Shown piece after piece: positions 26,607 through 36,085 of a DNA stretch of 40,452 nt. The DNA comes from Bacillota bacterium (GTDB taxonomy: Bacteria; Bacillota; Sulfobacillia; Sulfobacillales; Sulfobacillaceae): the NCBI GenBank assembly GCA_021795465.1, contig JAJYPK010000012.1, positions 1 to 40,452 on the forward strand, read 5' to 3'. The position numbers were made by a program, and so were the translations under genes. Each line of letters opens with the position of its first letter. The stretch's first letter is position 1. The notes below the pieces were generated by a model. It ran no database searches, had not been told where the DNA came from, and saw nothing but the letters and a program-made list of their open reading frames with translations.

Positions 26607-27007
26607 GGATCTGGGAGAATTCGCACCGCCACCATGCGTTCTCGGGGCCCATCAAACTCGCAAAAATAGACTCCTTGCCACTGCCCCAAGAAAAGCGTGC
26701 CGTCGTGGATAATGAGCGTGAGCGACGGCCCTACGAGGCTTGCGAGAATATGACCGTCGGAATTGCCTTCACCGTGACGGAATTGAGGATGACTACGAGG
26801 GACCAGCGATGAAAAATGGAGAAGAAAGTCGTGGATCACGTCGGGATCCCAATTTTCGTTGACGGTGAGGGCTGCGGTCGTGTGTGGGGAAAAGACCGTC
26901 ATGAGTCCAGACGTGGTGCCCGAGGAGCGGACCAGTCGACTAAGGGATTCGGTGATGTCGAGAAATTCTCGTCTTTTATGGGTTTGAAGAGGGAGTTTTT
27001 CCAACAC
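26603..27007 (-). CDS. yjbQ: YjbQ/UPF0047 family protein
   Basis: A 134-residue protein matching UPF0047. FSPHTTAALTVNENWDPDV, FRHGEGNSDGHILASLVGPSLTLIIHDG and GQWQGVYFCEFDGPRERMVAVRI are the family blocks, with the conserved His residues of the putative metal site. Known members rescue thiamine-phosphate synthase mutants, but the physiological reaction is not settled. The GTG start has AGGTGA 6 bases upstream. It is downstream of, and on the same strand as, the M20 peptidase gene but separated by about 100 bases. Confidence 0.93.
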   Translation of the reverse strand: MLEKLPLQTHKRREFLDITESLSRLVRSSGTTSGLMTVFSPHTTAALTVNENWDPDVIHDFLLHFSSLVPRSHPQFRHGEGNSDGHILASLVGPSLTLIIHDGTLFLGQWQGVYFCEFDGPRERMVAVRILPDP

Positions 27008-27109
27008 GAAAAATCACCTGCCTTTAATTACTCATAGCATATCCTAGGAGTTCGTGGGAGTCACGCGACCACGACGGCCGATGACACAGCACGGTTGGCC
27101 GAGATCCGT

Positions 27110-28735
27110 TTAGGCGTTGTCTTGGGTCAGCGCTTGGCGCACCGCTTCCCGTACGAGATCGAGAGCCACGTGATAGGCGTAATCCATATGAAGTCGTTCC
27201 GTCCATTTGTGGGCGTCGCGGCCCCATGGACCGACGTTTAGAACCGGAACCTCAAATTGCTGCATGGCATCAATCGGCAATTCATAGCCTCGTTGCCATA
27301 AAGGCAAGTTATCCACCAGGATCGAGATTGCGTCGGGGGATAAGCGTCCGGATCCCCCGAAACTCAGGTCAGATAATCCACCAAAATATCGTTGCTCTTC
27401 CAGTTTGATGTGGTGGTTCGACAGAGCGTAGGACTGCAGCGCTTGGAGCACGGAGGAGACCCGTGGATGATCGCTCGAATTAACCGCGGGGTAAAAGGGC
27501 GGTGCGAAAAACAGCACGATCATGGGGGCTTCTGAACTTTGCAGTCGTGCTATTTGATCGACCACGGCGATGCTCCGATCCCTTTCATCCCCCGGGGTTC
27601 TTGAGATCGTTTCCGCTTCAATGGATCGGATAAACTCTTCCCCATAGTGATCCATGGCCCTCTGGCGTAATTGCTGGTAGGTGGTAACCCGGATGTGAGG
27701 GGGTGTGGCTTGATCGAAAAAGGCTATAGTCTTCTGGAGATAGTCTTTGACGATTTCGTCCGCCGCGATTTGAGCCACGGATAATAGTTGGTCCACGACT
27801 TCGGTCAGCGATTGATCCGCGATTAACAAATTGGTCAACGTCACCGCACGATAAGGAGTTTGCACCGAGTAACTTTCCTTGAGGGAACGTTGGTACAGGT
27901 TGGTGGGAGGCGAGGAAGGTTCTTGGTTTCCCAACTTGGGAGAAAAGAGCGGATTCCATTCGAGAATGCGTGTCAGCTGCGCGGCCATGTAATTGGCATT
28001 GAGGCCGGATAGGGATTCGCCCACGTGGGTTTCTTTGCCATAGCAAAAAAATCCTGGAAGAACCTTTCCGATCGATCCCGTAGAGATGTACTGCGTGGGA
28101 TCCCCAATGAATTTCGGGAAGATCGGCTCCGCGTTTAACAACAACACATAGCGGAGATGATGCACCTTTTGCCATGACAAGAGCGTAGCCAGGGCATCTT
28201 GCATTCCCACGGAGTTGACTTCTTCGTCGGGGACACTCAGAAGAAGAAGGTTAGCTGGGAGTTCGTCGGCGGCGGCCTCCGCCATGAGTGCCATTTCGAT
28301 GGCGAGACCTGCTTTCATATCCATAATTCCGCGTCCAAACATCCAGTCACCGGTCTTTAAATCGGCTCGGACCTCCAAAGGCAGATCCTCCGGGTGGGCC
28401 GTAAGATATTCGGTGAGGAGGTCGGGTTCAAAGGCCTGATGGGTGAGCGATCCATAGTCCCTGATATCCACCACGTCAAAATGGCTCAAGAGGATTACGG
28501 TGTCCCGCGTTGTCTGTGACGGGTGCGCCACCATGGCCAGCAAAAATTCCCGATCGTCCCGGATCTTGAATAATTGAAGATGTTCAGGATGGTGATGAAA
28601 ATAGGGCAGGGATGCTAAAAGCGATGCGGCAAAGTGAGGGAAGTCTCGCTCCGCCTGGGTGCCTGTGATGCTAGGGAATCTGACCAGTTTGATTAGAAGA
28701 TCACGCCAGGCCTGTTTTTCTGTCCATTGAGCCAT
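27110..28735 (-). CDS. rocB: RocB-like M20 peptidase
   Basis: A 541-residue enzyme of the M20/RocB group. Metal and catalytic residues are H85-F-D87 (LLSHFDVVD), D139 in GRGIMDMK, and E171/E172 in SVPDEEV. The Rossmann-like C-terminal part, after an inserted domain of about 130 residues, returns in FFAPPFYPAVN and LSDLSFGGSG. RocB belongs to arginine/ornithine use in Bacillus, although its own reaction is not well defined. The ATG has AAGGAGG 9 bases upstream. The APC permease gene ends upstream on the same strand, 70 bases away, so the two may form an operon with the permease first. Confidence 0.88.
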   Translation of the reverse strand: MAQWTEKQAWRDLLIKLVRFPSITGTQAERDFPHFAASLLASLPYFHHHPEHLQLFKIRDDREFLLAMVAHPSQTTRDTVILLSHFDVVDIRDYGSLTHQAFEPDLLTEYLTAHPEDLPLEVRADLKTGDWMFGRGIMDMKAGLAIEMALMAEAAADELPANLLLLSVPDEEVNSVGMQDALATLLSWQKVHHLRYVLLLNAEPIFPKFIGDPTQYISTGSIGKVLPGFFCYGKETHVGESLSGLNANYMAAQLTRILEWNPLFSPKLGNQEPSSPPTNLYQRSLKESYSVQTPYRAVTLTNLLIADQSLTEVVDQLLSVAQIAADEIVKDYLQKTIAFFDQATPPHIRVTTYQQLRQRAMDHYGEEFIRSIEAETISRTPGDERDRSIAVVDQIARLQSSEAPMIVLFFAPPFYPAVNSSDHPRVSSVLQALQSYALSNHHIKLEEQRYFGGLSDLSFGGSGRLSPDAISILVDNLPLWQRGYELPIDAMQQFEVPVLNVGPWGRDAHKWTERLHMDYAYHVALDLVREAVRQALTQDNA

Positions 28736-28805
28736 ACCCTAGCGCCTCCTTAGTCTTTACATCGATGCCCGCTCTGTACCCGGCACTCGCCATAAGGTCC
28801 ATGTC

Positions 28806-30317
28806 TTAGAGGTCCATGCGGTCCGCTACGGCCTCGGCTTCTTGGATAGCCTCTGTCACTCTTCCGGAACCTACAGCCCAATAGTAAAAAGGGATGGCTA
28901 CGATCGCCACGGTAATTTCATCCCAGGGTGCGGGGATAGCTCTGGTTCCGCCAAACGTGCCGATCTTGGCCCAGAGGATCATGAATGCCATATAGACCAC
29001 GAGCCATACACCGCCTTTAATATCGGCCCAGGAATGATTCGGGTCCCCCCAAAAATAAACCGCGTAGATAATGAGGCCCACAACGCTCATCAAGCCGAGT
29101 TCCCCGTCTACAGGCCATCCGGTCCAGAAGAAGATGAGACTACCGACGACAAACCCTAAGGGCCCGAGCCAGGAGAGGCCGGCCATCCGGTATTGACGCT
29201 TCATGTGGCTTCCGGTGCGTCGCAGCACCGTAGCACTTACAGGCCCCATCATGTAGGTCAAGATCGTGGCGCTGGGCGTGCCACGGCGACTAACATTTTG
29301 GAATGTCTTGGGAAAGTACCCGTTTTTGGAAAAGGCCATAATCCCACGGGGCGTGCCGGCAGCGTACACGAGACCGGTGCCAAATGGTGACAAAACGGCG
29401 TCCCCAAAAAGAATAACAGCGACCCAACTGAGGTTCATCGCCAATGCCAAGTTGGCATAAGGGGATGCATAACTCAGAGCCGTCCATCCTTTTGCCAAAG
29501 CGTGGGCCGGCACACCGCCAATGAAGACCAACTGTAGCAATAGATAGAGAATCCCGACCGCAATCATGGCGCTGATGAACGCCAAGGGAATGTCCCGCTG
29601 GGGATTTTTTGCTTCTCCGGCCAGATCCATCATCGGTCGAAACCCGGTAAAGGCAAAAATTATGCCGCCTAAAGAGATTGCGGAGAACACGCCGCCCCAC
29701 CCGTAGGGCATGAAGCCCCCGAATTTGCTGAAGTTCGCGGGATGAAAGCCCACAATAAGGAAGGCCACGATCGTCAACAGCGGAGCAGCAAACTTAATGA
29801 AAGTCATTGGGGTATTAATGCGCGCATAGAGTTTGACCCCGAGGTAGTTGATTAAAAAGAAAAACCCGACCAGAATAACTGCCACCAGGAAGCCTGGTCC
29901 GGTGAGTGATCCGTGGTGGGCTGTGTTATACAGCCCATGAACGTAGCTCGATGAATATTGCAGTACGGCCTCTGCCTCAATTGGCGGAACTCCTGCCCAC
30001 GCAATCATGGCGGCCCACCCGATGAGAAAGCTCACAAATCGTCCGTGTGTATACCGTGGATAGCGGATAATGCCTCCAGCCTCTGGGAGCATGCCTGCGA
30101 GTTCGGCGAAAGACAATCCTAAGATAATGACGGCAAAGCCCCCTATTACCCAGGACAACATAGCTGCCGGTCCGGCAATACTCGACGCGGTCATGGAGGC
30201 AAAGAGCCATCCAGAGCCCACTAGGCCTCCGACCGCGGTCATCAAAAGATCCACGAAAGATAGATCGCGCTTAAGATGGGGAACCGTGTCAGAGTGATCC
30301 CATTTATTTTGTATCAC
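28806..30317 (-). CDS. APC-superfamily permease with an apparent in-frame deletion
   Basis: A 503-residue transporter. Conserved helices 1-8 are seen, from DLSFVDLLMTAVGGLVGSGW through AVILFGDAVLSPFGTGLVYAAGTPRGI. After SKNGYFPKTFQNVSRRGTPSA the sequence jumps straight to TILTYMMGPVSATVLRRTG. Related permeases have about 33 extra residues here, one whole membrane helix (a hydrophobic run ending in a PFPSW...ISSA motif). The cut is near 29268-29280 and keeps the frame. The GTG at 30317 has AGGAG 9 bases upstream; the longer frame from 30368 has no site. Family members carry amino acids or polyamines. It may be non-functional or altered. Confidence 0.8.
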   Translation of the reverse strand: MIQNKWDHSDTVPHLKRDLSFVDLLMTAVGGLVGSGWLFASMTASSIAGPAAMLSWVIGGFAVIILGLSFAELAGMLPEAGGIIRYPRYTHGRFVSFLIGWAAMIAWAGVPPIEAEAVLQYSSSYVHGLYNTAHHGSLTGPGFLVAVILVGFFFLINYLGVKLYARINTPMTFIKFAAPLLTIVAFLIVGFHPANFSKFGGFMPYGWGGVFSAISLGGIIFAFTGFRPMMDLAGEAKNPQRDIPLAFISAMIAVGILYLLLQLVFIGGVPAHALAKGWTALSYASPYANLALAMNLSWVAVILFGDAVLSPFGTGLVYAAGTPRGIMAFSKNGYFPKTFQNVSRRGTPSATILTYMMGPVSATVLRRTGSHMKRQYRMAGLSWLGPLGFVVGSLIFFWTGWPVDGELGLMSVVGLIIYAVYFWGDPNHSWADIKGGVWLVVYMAFMILWAKIGTFGGTRAIPAPWDEITVAIVAIPFYYWAVGSGRVTEAIQEAEAVADRMDL

Positions 30318-30631
30318 GAGAGATTTCTCCTGGTCACTGGTATTTTTATTGCCAGAACCCCTTGACACCTAAGGGATCCCTAAACGCATTGTTAACTGTC
30401 GAAATACATTACGCGTGAGAAAGAAATGTTCGCTACGGGATCAATTCGACAACGACTCATTTTTTCCTTTGAAATGGATTAAAGCCATTGAAAGAACCCG
30501 CTGCCTCGTGCAGACCCTTAATCCTTACCTGGATTCCTTGGTGGGACGACTGACTAAGCGACAAAAGTTCCTGGCGTATGTCCTTCGATGCTTATGGCCA
30601 TCTTATACACACTGATGCAAGGTGGTGGCTA

Positions 30632-31813
30632 ATGGCTAAAATGCTGGAGTTCCGGCAACTAAGCAAGAAGTATCCGGGAACTGTGAGCCCTGCGGTCGAC
30701 AATTTCAATCTTGATGTTGAGCAGGGAGAACTCATTGTGCTTATTGGTCCATCGGGATGCGGTAAGACCACTACCCTACGCATGATCAATCGCCTCATTG
30801 AGCCTTCTTCGGGCACGTTAATCGTTGAAGGACGTGACTACCGGACGTATAATGCCGTCGACTTGCGTCGACGATTGGGCTACGTCATCCAACGTATTGG
30901 GCTTTTACCGCACCTGACTATTGCCGAGAACATTACATTTGTTCTGAAACTTTCGGGGGTCGACCGAACCAGTCGACAAAAACGTGCCATCGAACTGCTC
31001 GAGATGGTGGGACTCGAACCGGCCGAGTATTTAGACCGTTATCCGAAGGAACTGTCGGGAGGGCAGCAGCAAAGAATTGGGGTTTTGCGTGCGTTGGCAC
31101 ACGACCCCGATATCATTCTCATGGACGAGCCGTTTGGGGCTCTCGATCCGCTGATGCGAGAACAACTCCAAGAGGAATTCAAACGTCTCCAACAAAATGT
31201 CGCTAAGACGATTATTTTTGTCACCCATGATATGGACGAAGCCCTATCTATGGCGGATCGGATTGTGTTGATGCGCGACGGAGGCATCGTCCAGGTGGCA
31301 GAACCCGAGGAGATCCTCCGGCATCCCGCGGATGAATTCGTGGCCAGTTTCATTGGCCGCTTTCGAGTGTTGCGGCAGGCAAGTGAGGTGAGCGTAGGAG
31401 AAGTCATGCTGACCGGCCCCGTGACAATTGGAGCCCATCAAGGACTGGCGCAAGCAATGGAACTCATGCGGCGTCGACGGGTGAACACCTTATTGGTGCG
31501 AGACACCACCAAGACATTTATCGGCATGGTAAGCCAGGCGAGTGTCCGCCATCACTTTGAGGCCGGGGAAACTTTCAAGGTGTCCATGATTGCCGAGATG
31601 CCTCAGAAAACGTTGAAACCGGATGACACGGCGCTCACGGCCATGCATCAGATGCTTGAGGGCAACGATTTAGAACTGATCCCGGTGTTGAATGACGACG
31701 GGAAACTGATGGGTCTCATTACGCGAGGCAGTTTAGTGGGTCTTCTTGGTGACGCACTCCGGGTGGCGGCGGAAGTGGATCCGTCCTCGCGTTCGAGTGA
31801 GGGGGCATCTTAG
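30632..31813 (+). CDS. OpuC/ProV-type ABC ATPase with CBS pair
   Basis: A 393-residue ATPase. Walker A is GPSGCGKTT (39-47), the signature is LSGGQQQRIG, and Walker B is ILMDEPFGALDP, with the H-loop in FVTHDMDEAL. Two CBS domains follow from about residue 257 (VGEVMLTGPVTIGAHQGLAQAME, then LKPDDTALTAMHQML). In OpuA the CBS pair senses ionic strength. It powers quaternary-amine (betaine, choline, carnitine) uptake. The ATG at 30632 has AAGGTGG 6 bases upstream. It is first of three genes, and its stop touches the start of the permease gene. Confidence 0.92.
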   Translation: MAKMLEFRQLSKKYPGTVSPAVDNFNLDVEQGELIVLIGPSGCGKTTTLRMINRLIEPSSGTLIVEGRDYRTYNAVDLRRRLGYVIQRIGLLPHLTIAENITFVLKLSGVDRTSRQKRAIELLEMVGLEPAEYLDRYPKELSGGQQQRIGVLRALAHDPDIILMDEPFGALDPLMREQLQEEFKRLQQNVAKTIIFVTHDMDEALSMADRIVLMRDGGIVQVAEPEEILRHPADEFVASFIGRFRVLRQASEVSVGEVMLTGPVTIGAHQGLAQAMELMRRRRVNTLLVRDTTKTFIGMVSQASVRHHFEAGETFKVSMIAEMPQKTLKPDDTALTAMHQMLEGNDLELIPVLNDDGKLMGLITRGSLVGLLGDALRVAAEVDPSSRSSEGAS

Positions 31814-32464
31814 ATGACGCTATTGAGTCACACCTGGCAGTTTTTTATGGCGCATCCCAGTCAGGTTTGGCGCGCGACCGTGCAGCAACTCTATTTAGTG
31901 GCGATTCCGATGGCGTTGGCCATTGTGCTTGCGATTCCGTTAACAATTCTGTCCACACGCATTCGGTGGCTTTATGGGCCTGTCATTGGATTTGCCAACG
32001 GCCTGCAAACCATACCAAGTCTAGCGCTGCTGGCCTTGATGATTGCCATAGGCATGGGAATTGGGACCTTTCCGGCGATTGTAGCGCTATTACTCTATGC
32101 GCTGATGCCCATTATTCGCAATACTTATGTGGGAATTATGGGGGTGGACGATGGCGTAAAGGACGCCGCGCGCGGCATGGGAGTGACCACCTGGCAAATG
32201 CTGTGGATTGTAGAATTACCGTTAGCACTCCGCGTGATTATCGCCGGAATTCGTTCGGCGTTGGTGACGACGATAGGGTTTGCCACCCTAGCTGCCCTCA
32301 TCGGAGCGGGTGGTCTGGGGCAGTTAATCATGGAGGGTATGGGAATGGCCAGCAACTCGATTGTCTTAGCAGGGACAATTCCCGCTATTATCCTCGCATT
32401 TTTGGGCGACGCGATCATGGGTAAATTGGAAAACGTGTTAACGCCGCGAGGATTGAAAGGGTAG
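31814..32464 (+). CDS. OpuC/ProW-type ABC permease
   Basis: A 216-residue permease with about five helices. The EAA-type loop for the ATPase is GVDDGVKDAARGMGVTTWQMLWIVELPLALRVIIAGIR. The last helices hold TIGFATLAALIGAGGLGQLIMEGM, the usual text of the OpuCB/OpuBD permeases. It starts immediately after the ATPase stop, with GAGGGGG upstream inside the ATPase end. No second permease gene is present, unlike the B. subtilis opuC operon, so it should form a homodimer. Confidence 0.94.
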   Translation: MTLLSHTWQFFMAHPSQVWRATVQQLYLVAIPMALAIVLAIPLTILSTRIRWLYGPVIGFANGLQTIPSLALLALMIAIGMGIGTFPAIVALLLYALMPIIRNTYVGIMGVDDGVKDAARGMGVTTWQMLWIVELPLALRVIIAGIRSALVTTIGFATLAALIGAGGLGQLIMEGMGMASNSIVLAGTIPAIILAFLGDAIMGKLENVLTPRGLKG

Positions 32465-32482
32465 GGAAGAAGGAGGGGCGTC

Positions 32483-33409
32483 ATGACGGAAAAATCACTA
32501 AGAGGTTCTGTTCTCCCGTTAGGCATCGTGCTTGTTTTGGTCGCTGGCTTGGGGGGATGTGGAGGAGCGCCGACTGGTAAAGTTAGTAGTATCACTATTG
32601 CCGCGGAGGATTTTGCCGAGCCACGAATCGATGATTGGATGATTCGCGACCTCATTCAAGCCAAGACTCATCTGAAAGTGACGATCCGGGACACGACAGG
32701 AGCCTCTGGTCTATTACACACACTACTCACCAAAAATTCTATTCAAGCATATGTGGGGTATGATGGTACCGAGTTTACCGGCCCCTTAGGACAGTCCTAT
32801 ACGGGGTCTTGGAAAGGGCATCCCACCAAAGTGGCTTCGTATGTCGTGCATCAGGAAATGACGCGCTGGAAGCTCTGGGTGTCACCTTCGCTGGGTTACC
32901 AAGATACCTATGCCTTGGGGGTGACTCAGGCCACTGTTAAGACGGATCACCTGACGGATGCGAGTTCGGCGTTGCCTTACGCACCCAAATGGACTATTGG
33001 CACCGATCCCACCTTCCAATTGCGTAAAGGAGATGGGTATCAGGCATGGACGCATGCCTATGGATTTCACTTCAAAGCGGCGAAGGCGATGGACTATAGC
33101 CTCATGTATCAGGCGTTGGCGCACGGATCGATTCAGGCTGCGGTGGTGTATTCGACCGATGGTCGGCTCTATAAGCTGCATGAGGTGCCATTGGCCGATA
33201 ATAAACATTTCTTTCCACCCTATCATGGCATCTTCATCGTGCAGTCATCCGTCGCGAAGGCTTGGCATTTGAATCAGGTGCTCAAACCCCTATGGGGAGC
33301 CATTTCTACCGCACAACAAACGCATCTTAACTATGAAGTGGACGTGCTAAAACAGTCGGCCCGCAGTGTCGCGAAAACGTTTCTAGTGAAACGTGGGCTT
33401 CTAAAATAG
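32483..33409 (+). CDS. OpuC-type substrate-binding lipoprotein
   Basis: A 308-residue lipoprotein with lipobox AGLGGC (Cys26). The mature part is an OpuAC-type binding domain (ITIAAEDFAEPRIDDWMIRDLIQA, AYVGYDGTEFTGPLGQSY, LGYQDTYALGVTQAT, YSLMYQALAHGSIQAAVVYSTDGRL). Aromatic residues in such proteins form the cage for a quaternary ammonium group; here candidates are Tyr residues in YVGYDG and YQDTYAL. GAAGGAGG 4 bases upstream of the ATG supports the start. It ends the operon ATPase-permease-binding protein. The substrate could be betaine, choline or a related osmolyte. Confidence 0.93.
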   Translation: MTEKSLRGSVLPLGIVLVLVAGLGGCGGAPTGKVSSITIAAEDFAEPRIDDWMIRDLIQAKTHLKVTIRDTTGASGLLHTLLTKNSIQAYVGYDGTEFTGPLGQSYTGSWKGHPTKVASYVVHQEMTRWKLWVSPSLGYQDTYALGVTQATVKTDHLTDASSALPYAPKWTIGTDPTFQLRKGDGYQAWTHAYGFHFKAAKAMDYSLMYQALAHGSIQAAVVYSTDGRLYKLHEVPLADNKHFFPPYHGIFIVQSSVAKAWHLNQVLKPLWGAISTAQQTHLNYEVDVLKQSARSVAKTFLVKRGLLK

Positions 33410-33857
33410 CCACAACCGTCTAATAGATTTAATCCAATAGGGATCATGGATGGTCACCGTTGTGACCCCCTTCTTGGTTCATCGTGTCACCGCTTTTAGG
33501 GCCGTTGGCCGGTCATCCACGCCCAATACGCGAGGACTTCCCAAAGGCGGGTACTCTCACATCTTTCGTCGTGCCGACGACCACTTTCAAGTCAAAAAGT
33601 GATATCACTACGCCGCGAATGATATCCACGTTTAAGCGATGTCCCAAATCCATCCATTCGCTAAATTTCACAACAATGGATGATTATAGGTAGAGCCCCA
33701 AAAATTCTGGGTCGCTATCTTATTTTTGCCATATGATGAAATTTCTCCAGTTGCCATCTGCTGCAGGGATTTTAGAGACTCGTGTCGAATTATTCTGTCC
33801 CATCGCAATAAAGGGATGAAGGTTCACCGGCTTAAAACACTAAAGGAGGCACTTGTT
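33410..33857 (+). other. Gene-free leader between osmolyte and peptide transport genes
   Basis: About 450 bases. A small hairpin GGTCAC-CGTT-GTGACC (33452-33467) sits 42 bases after the preceding stop; it lacks a T-run, so it is at best a weak terminator. An open frame from 33726 joins the next gene in frame but has no ribosome binding site. No clear promoter is assigned. Confidence 0.4.
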
Positions 33858-35594
33858 GTGCGATTTCGATTAGCCCTAATTCCAGCCGTTGTATTGGGAA
33901 GTTCGCTACTTCTAGCAGGTTGCGGCTCTACTCCTAGCACCGCTCCGGGCAGTTCCACCGGAGGTACGGTCGTTGTCGCGGAAGCACCGCAAGCACCGCC
34001 TAACTGGTTTTTTCCCGTTTTTAGTTCGTCGGCCTATATTGAGATCAACGCCCAGATTCAATTCTTAATGTATCGCCCGCTTATCTACCTTAACAAAGAG
34101 AATCAGGTAGATTATTCACGGTCGCTCGTGTCTCATATTGGGGTGAATTCAAACGGGACGGTGTATACCCTTACCCTTAACCACAAATATGGGTGGTCCA
34201 ATGGGCGCCCAATTACCGCCCAAGATGTGGTGTTTACGTGGGACTTGATGAATGGTGCGAGTCAATCAAATTCGCCATGGCCCTATGGGCCTGCCGGAAG
34301 TGGTGGCATGCCCAAGGACTGGCAAAGCGTGGTGGCCAAAGGAAACAATACCGTGGTCGTGACGCTGAAAAAATCGGCCAATCCTCAGTGGTTTATCCAC
34401 AATGGACTAGGACAGATTTCCCCAGTGCCGAAACGAATTTGGGATAAGTATCCCACCAACATGGTCAAAGAATTGCATTTCATTCAATCGGTATCCAATC
34501 AACCAACAAACTCCCACTATAGTGTTGTGGATGGCCCCTTTAAGTTTGCGAAGTGGGCGCCCAATCAGTATTGGGAGTTGGTGCCCAATCCGAAATTCGG
34601 TGGGCATAAAGCGTCGATTTCTAAGCTGATTTTCCAGTATGAAACCTCATCCGCAGGGGAATTTACCGGATTGAAAAACGGCTCGGTCAATGTCGGATAC
34701 TTGCCGCCATCACTATGGGCGACCCGTAACCAATTGACCAAAGATACGTTAAGCCAAGCGTATCTGTTTGGATTTAACTACGCTATTGCTAATTTCAATT
34801 CTCAAGCGCCTGGTGGGTTGGGACCCGTGTTCAGGAAACTATATGTCCGACAGGCGCTACAGATGGGCATCAATCAACCGGGGATGATTCAGACGATGTT
34901 TCATGGTGCAGGCGTGGTCCAAGATGGTCCGATTCCACCCAAACCGCTTACCCCCTTTTATGATAAGGCTCTAGCGACCAACCCATATCCCTTTAATCCG
35001 GCGGCCGGGAAGAAACTTCTAAAAAGTCACGGATGGTCTTTGGTTAATGGGGTCATGACACGCAAGGGTCAGAAGTTAGCCTTCAATTTCGTTTACGCCG
35101 CCGGGAGCACCACCATTTCCCATGTGGCGCAGTTGCTGCAAAGCAACTGGGCACAAGAAGGAATCAAAGTCACCTTGCAGCAGATGCCGGTAAACCAGTT
35201 GTTTGGGACAGAAACCCAAGCTACTCCCAAGGGATGGACCATGGGTTATTGGGGTGCGGGTTGGACCTACCAGTTGGATTACTATCCGACTGGGGGTAAT
35301 TTGTTTGCCACCGGAGCGGGGGAAAACTCTGGAGGATATAACAATAGCACCTTGGACAGCTTGATCCAGGCGACGTATCTACCGGGCACTCCGCAACAGA
35401 TCCAACAACGGATGGATGCTTATCAGATGTATGCGGCAAAGCATTTGCCTGTGCTCTGGATGCCGTGGTTCCCTCAAGGCTATGCTAGAATTTCTGGCTT
35501 TAGCGTGCACTCGAAAAATGTCCACGGCACCGTCAGCACCTTTAATCCGGTGACCGACTATGCCTATGCCAACTATTGGACCGTGACCAAGTAG
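33858..35594 (+). CDS. SBP_bac_5 oligopeptide-binding lipoprotein
   Basis: A 578-residue secreted lipoprotein: MRFRLALIPAVVLGSSLLLAGC (Cys22), then a Thr/Ser-rich linker. The mature protein has the OppA/DppA pattern, including YTLTLNHKYGWSNGRPITAQDVVFTWDLMNG, VVDGPFKFAKWAPNQYWELVPNPKF and VRQALQMGINQPGMIQTMFHGAG. These bind oligopeptides or nickel-type ligands outside the cell. The GTG at 33858 has AAAGGAGG 8 bases upstream; the in-frame frame further upstream would put the signal internal. No permease or ATPase genes follow before a strong terminator, so it must use a transporter encoded elsewhere. Confidence 0.93.
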   Translation: MRFRLALIPAVVLGSSLLLAGCGSTPSTAPGSSTGGTVVVAEAPQAPPNWFFPVFSSSAYIEINAQIQFLMYRPLIYLNKENQVDYSRSLVSHIGVNSNGTVYTLTLNHKYGWSNGRPITAQDVVFTWDLMNGASQSNSPWPYGPAGSGGMPKDWQSVVAKGNNTVVVTLKKSANPQWFIHNGLGQISPVPKRIWDKYPTNMVKELHFIQSVSNQPTNSHYSVVDGPFKFAKWAPNQYWELVPNPKFGGHKASISKLIFQYETSSAGEFTGLKNGSVNVGYLPPSLWATRNQLTKDTLSQAYLFGFNYAIANFNSQAPGGLGPVFRKLYVRQALQMGINQPGMIQTMFHGAGVVQDGPIPPKPLTPFYDKALATNPYPFNPAAGKKLLKSHGWSLVNGVMTRKGQKLAFNFVYAAGSTTISHVAQLLQSNWAQEGIKVTLQQMPVNQLFGTETQATPKGWTMGYWGAGWTYQLDYYPTGGNLFATGAGENSGGYNNSTLDSLIQATYLPGTPQQIQQRMDAYQMYAAKHLPVLWMPWFPQGYARISGFSVHSKNVHGTVSTFNPVTDYAYANYWTVTK

Positions 35595-35629
35595 CCAAGT
35601 GGTCTAAGAGAACGCGCCGAAGTGGCATG

Positions 35630-35668
35630 AAAGAGAGAGCGGAGCCTTTAGCCGCTCTCTCTTTTTTT
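35630..35668 (+). terminator. Intrinsic terminator after the SBP_bac_5 gene
   Basis: AAAGAGAGAGCGG (35630-35642) pairs with CCGCTCTCTCTTT (35652-35664), 13 bp, 9-base loop, followed by TTTT. It lies 36 bases after the stop. Confidence 0.92.
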
Positions 35669-35755
35669 ATCGTATGGTCCCTCGCTTATCCCTTGACGTC
35701 TAGGGGTTACTTGGGTTAGTTTAAGCATAGAAGTCTATGGATAGGGGGGACAGCC

Positions 35756-36085
35756 ATGAAATCCGTACCGACCTTGTTGGTGTTGAAAGCGTTGGATAGA
35801 GAGTCGGCTCATGGATATCGTATTGCGACCTGGATTAATCAGACGTCAGAGGGTGCCCTGGAACTGAAAGAGGGGACCTTGTATCCTTTGTTGCACAACT
35901 TGGAGCAAAAGGGGCTTATTGAGGGCGAATGGCAACACGAAGCCGGCCAACGTGAGGTTCGGATTTACCATCTGACGGATCGAGGTCGGCGCCAGCTACG
36001 GCAAGAAGAAGTGGTCTGGGAGCGTTTTGCCAAGGGAGTGAACCATGTTATGCAACAAGGGGGTGTCTTAAGTGACCCAGTTTGA
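35756..36085 (+). CDS. PadR-family transcriptional regulator
   Basis: A 109-residue winged-HTH protein of the PadR-s1 type: LLVLKALDRESAHGYRIATWI, then KEGTLYPLLHNLEQKGLIEGEW, then REVRIYHLTDRGRRQLRQEEVVW as the C-terminal dimer helix. PadR proteins repress genes for transport or stress responses, usually next to their own gene. GGGGGG 6 bases upstream supports the ATG. It overlaps the next gene by 14 bases. The PadR and HAAS pair is a common Bacillota arrangement, where the membrane protein is likely controlled together with the regulator. Confidence 0.93.
   Translation: MKSVPTLLVLKALDRESAHGYRIATWINQTSEGALELKEGTLYPLLHNLEQKGLIEGEWQHEAGQREVRIYHLTDRGRRQLRQEEVVWERFAKGVNHVMQQGGVLSDPV

Noticed and set aside
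33726-33857. In-frame extension before the SBP_bac_5 gene
   Set aside because: It would place the lipoprotein signal internally; GTG 33858 has a strong binding site.
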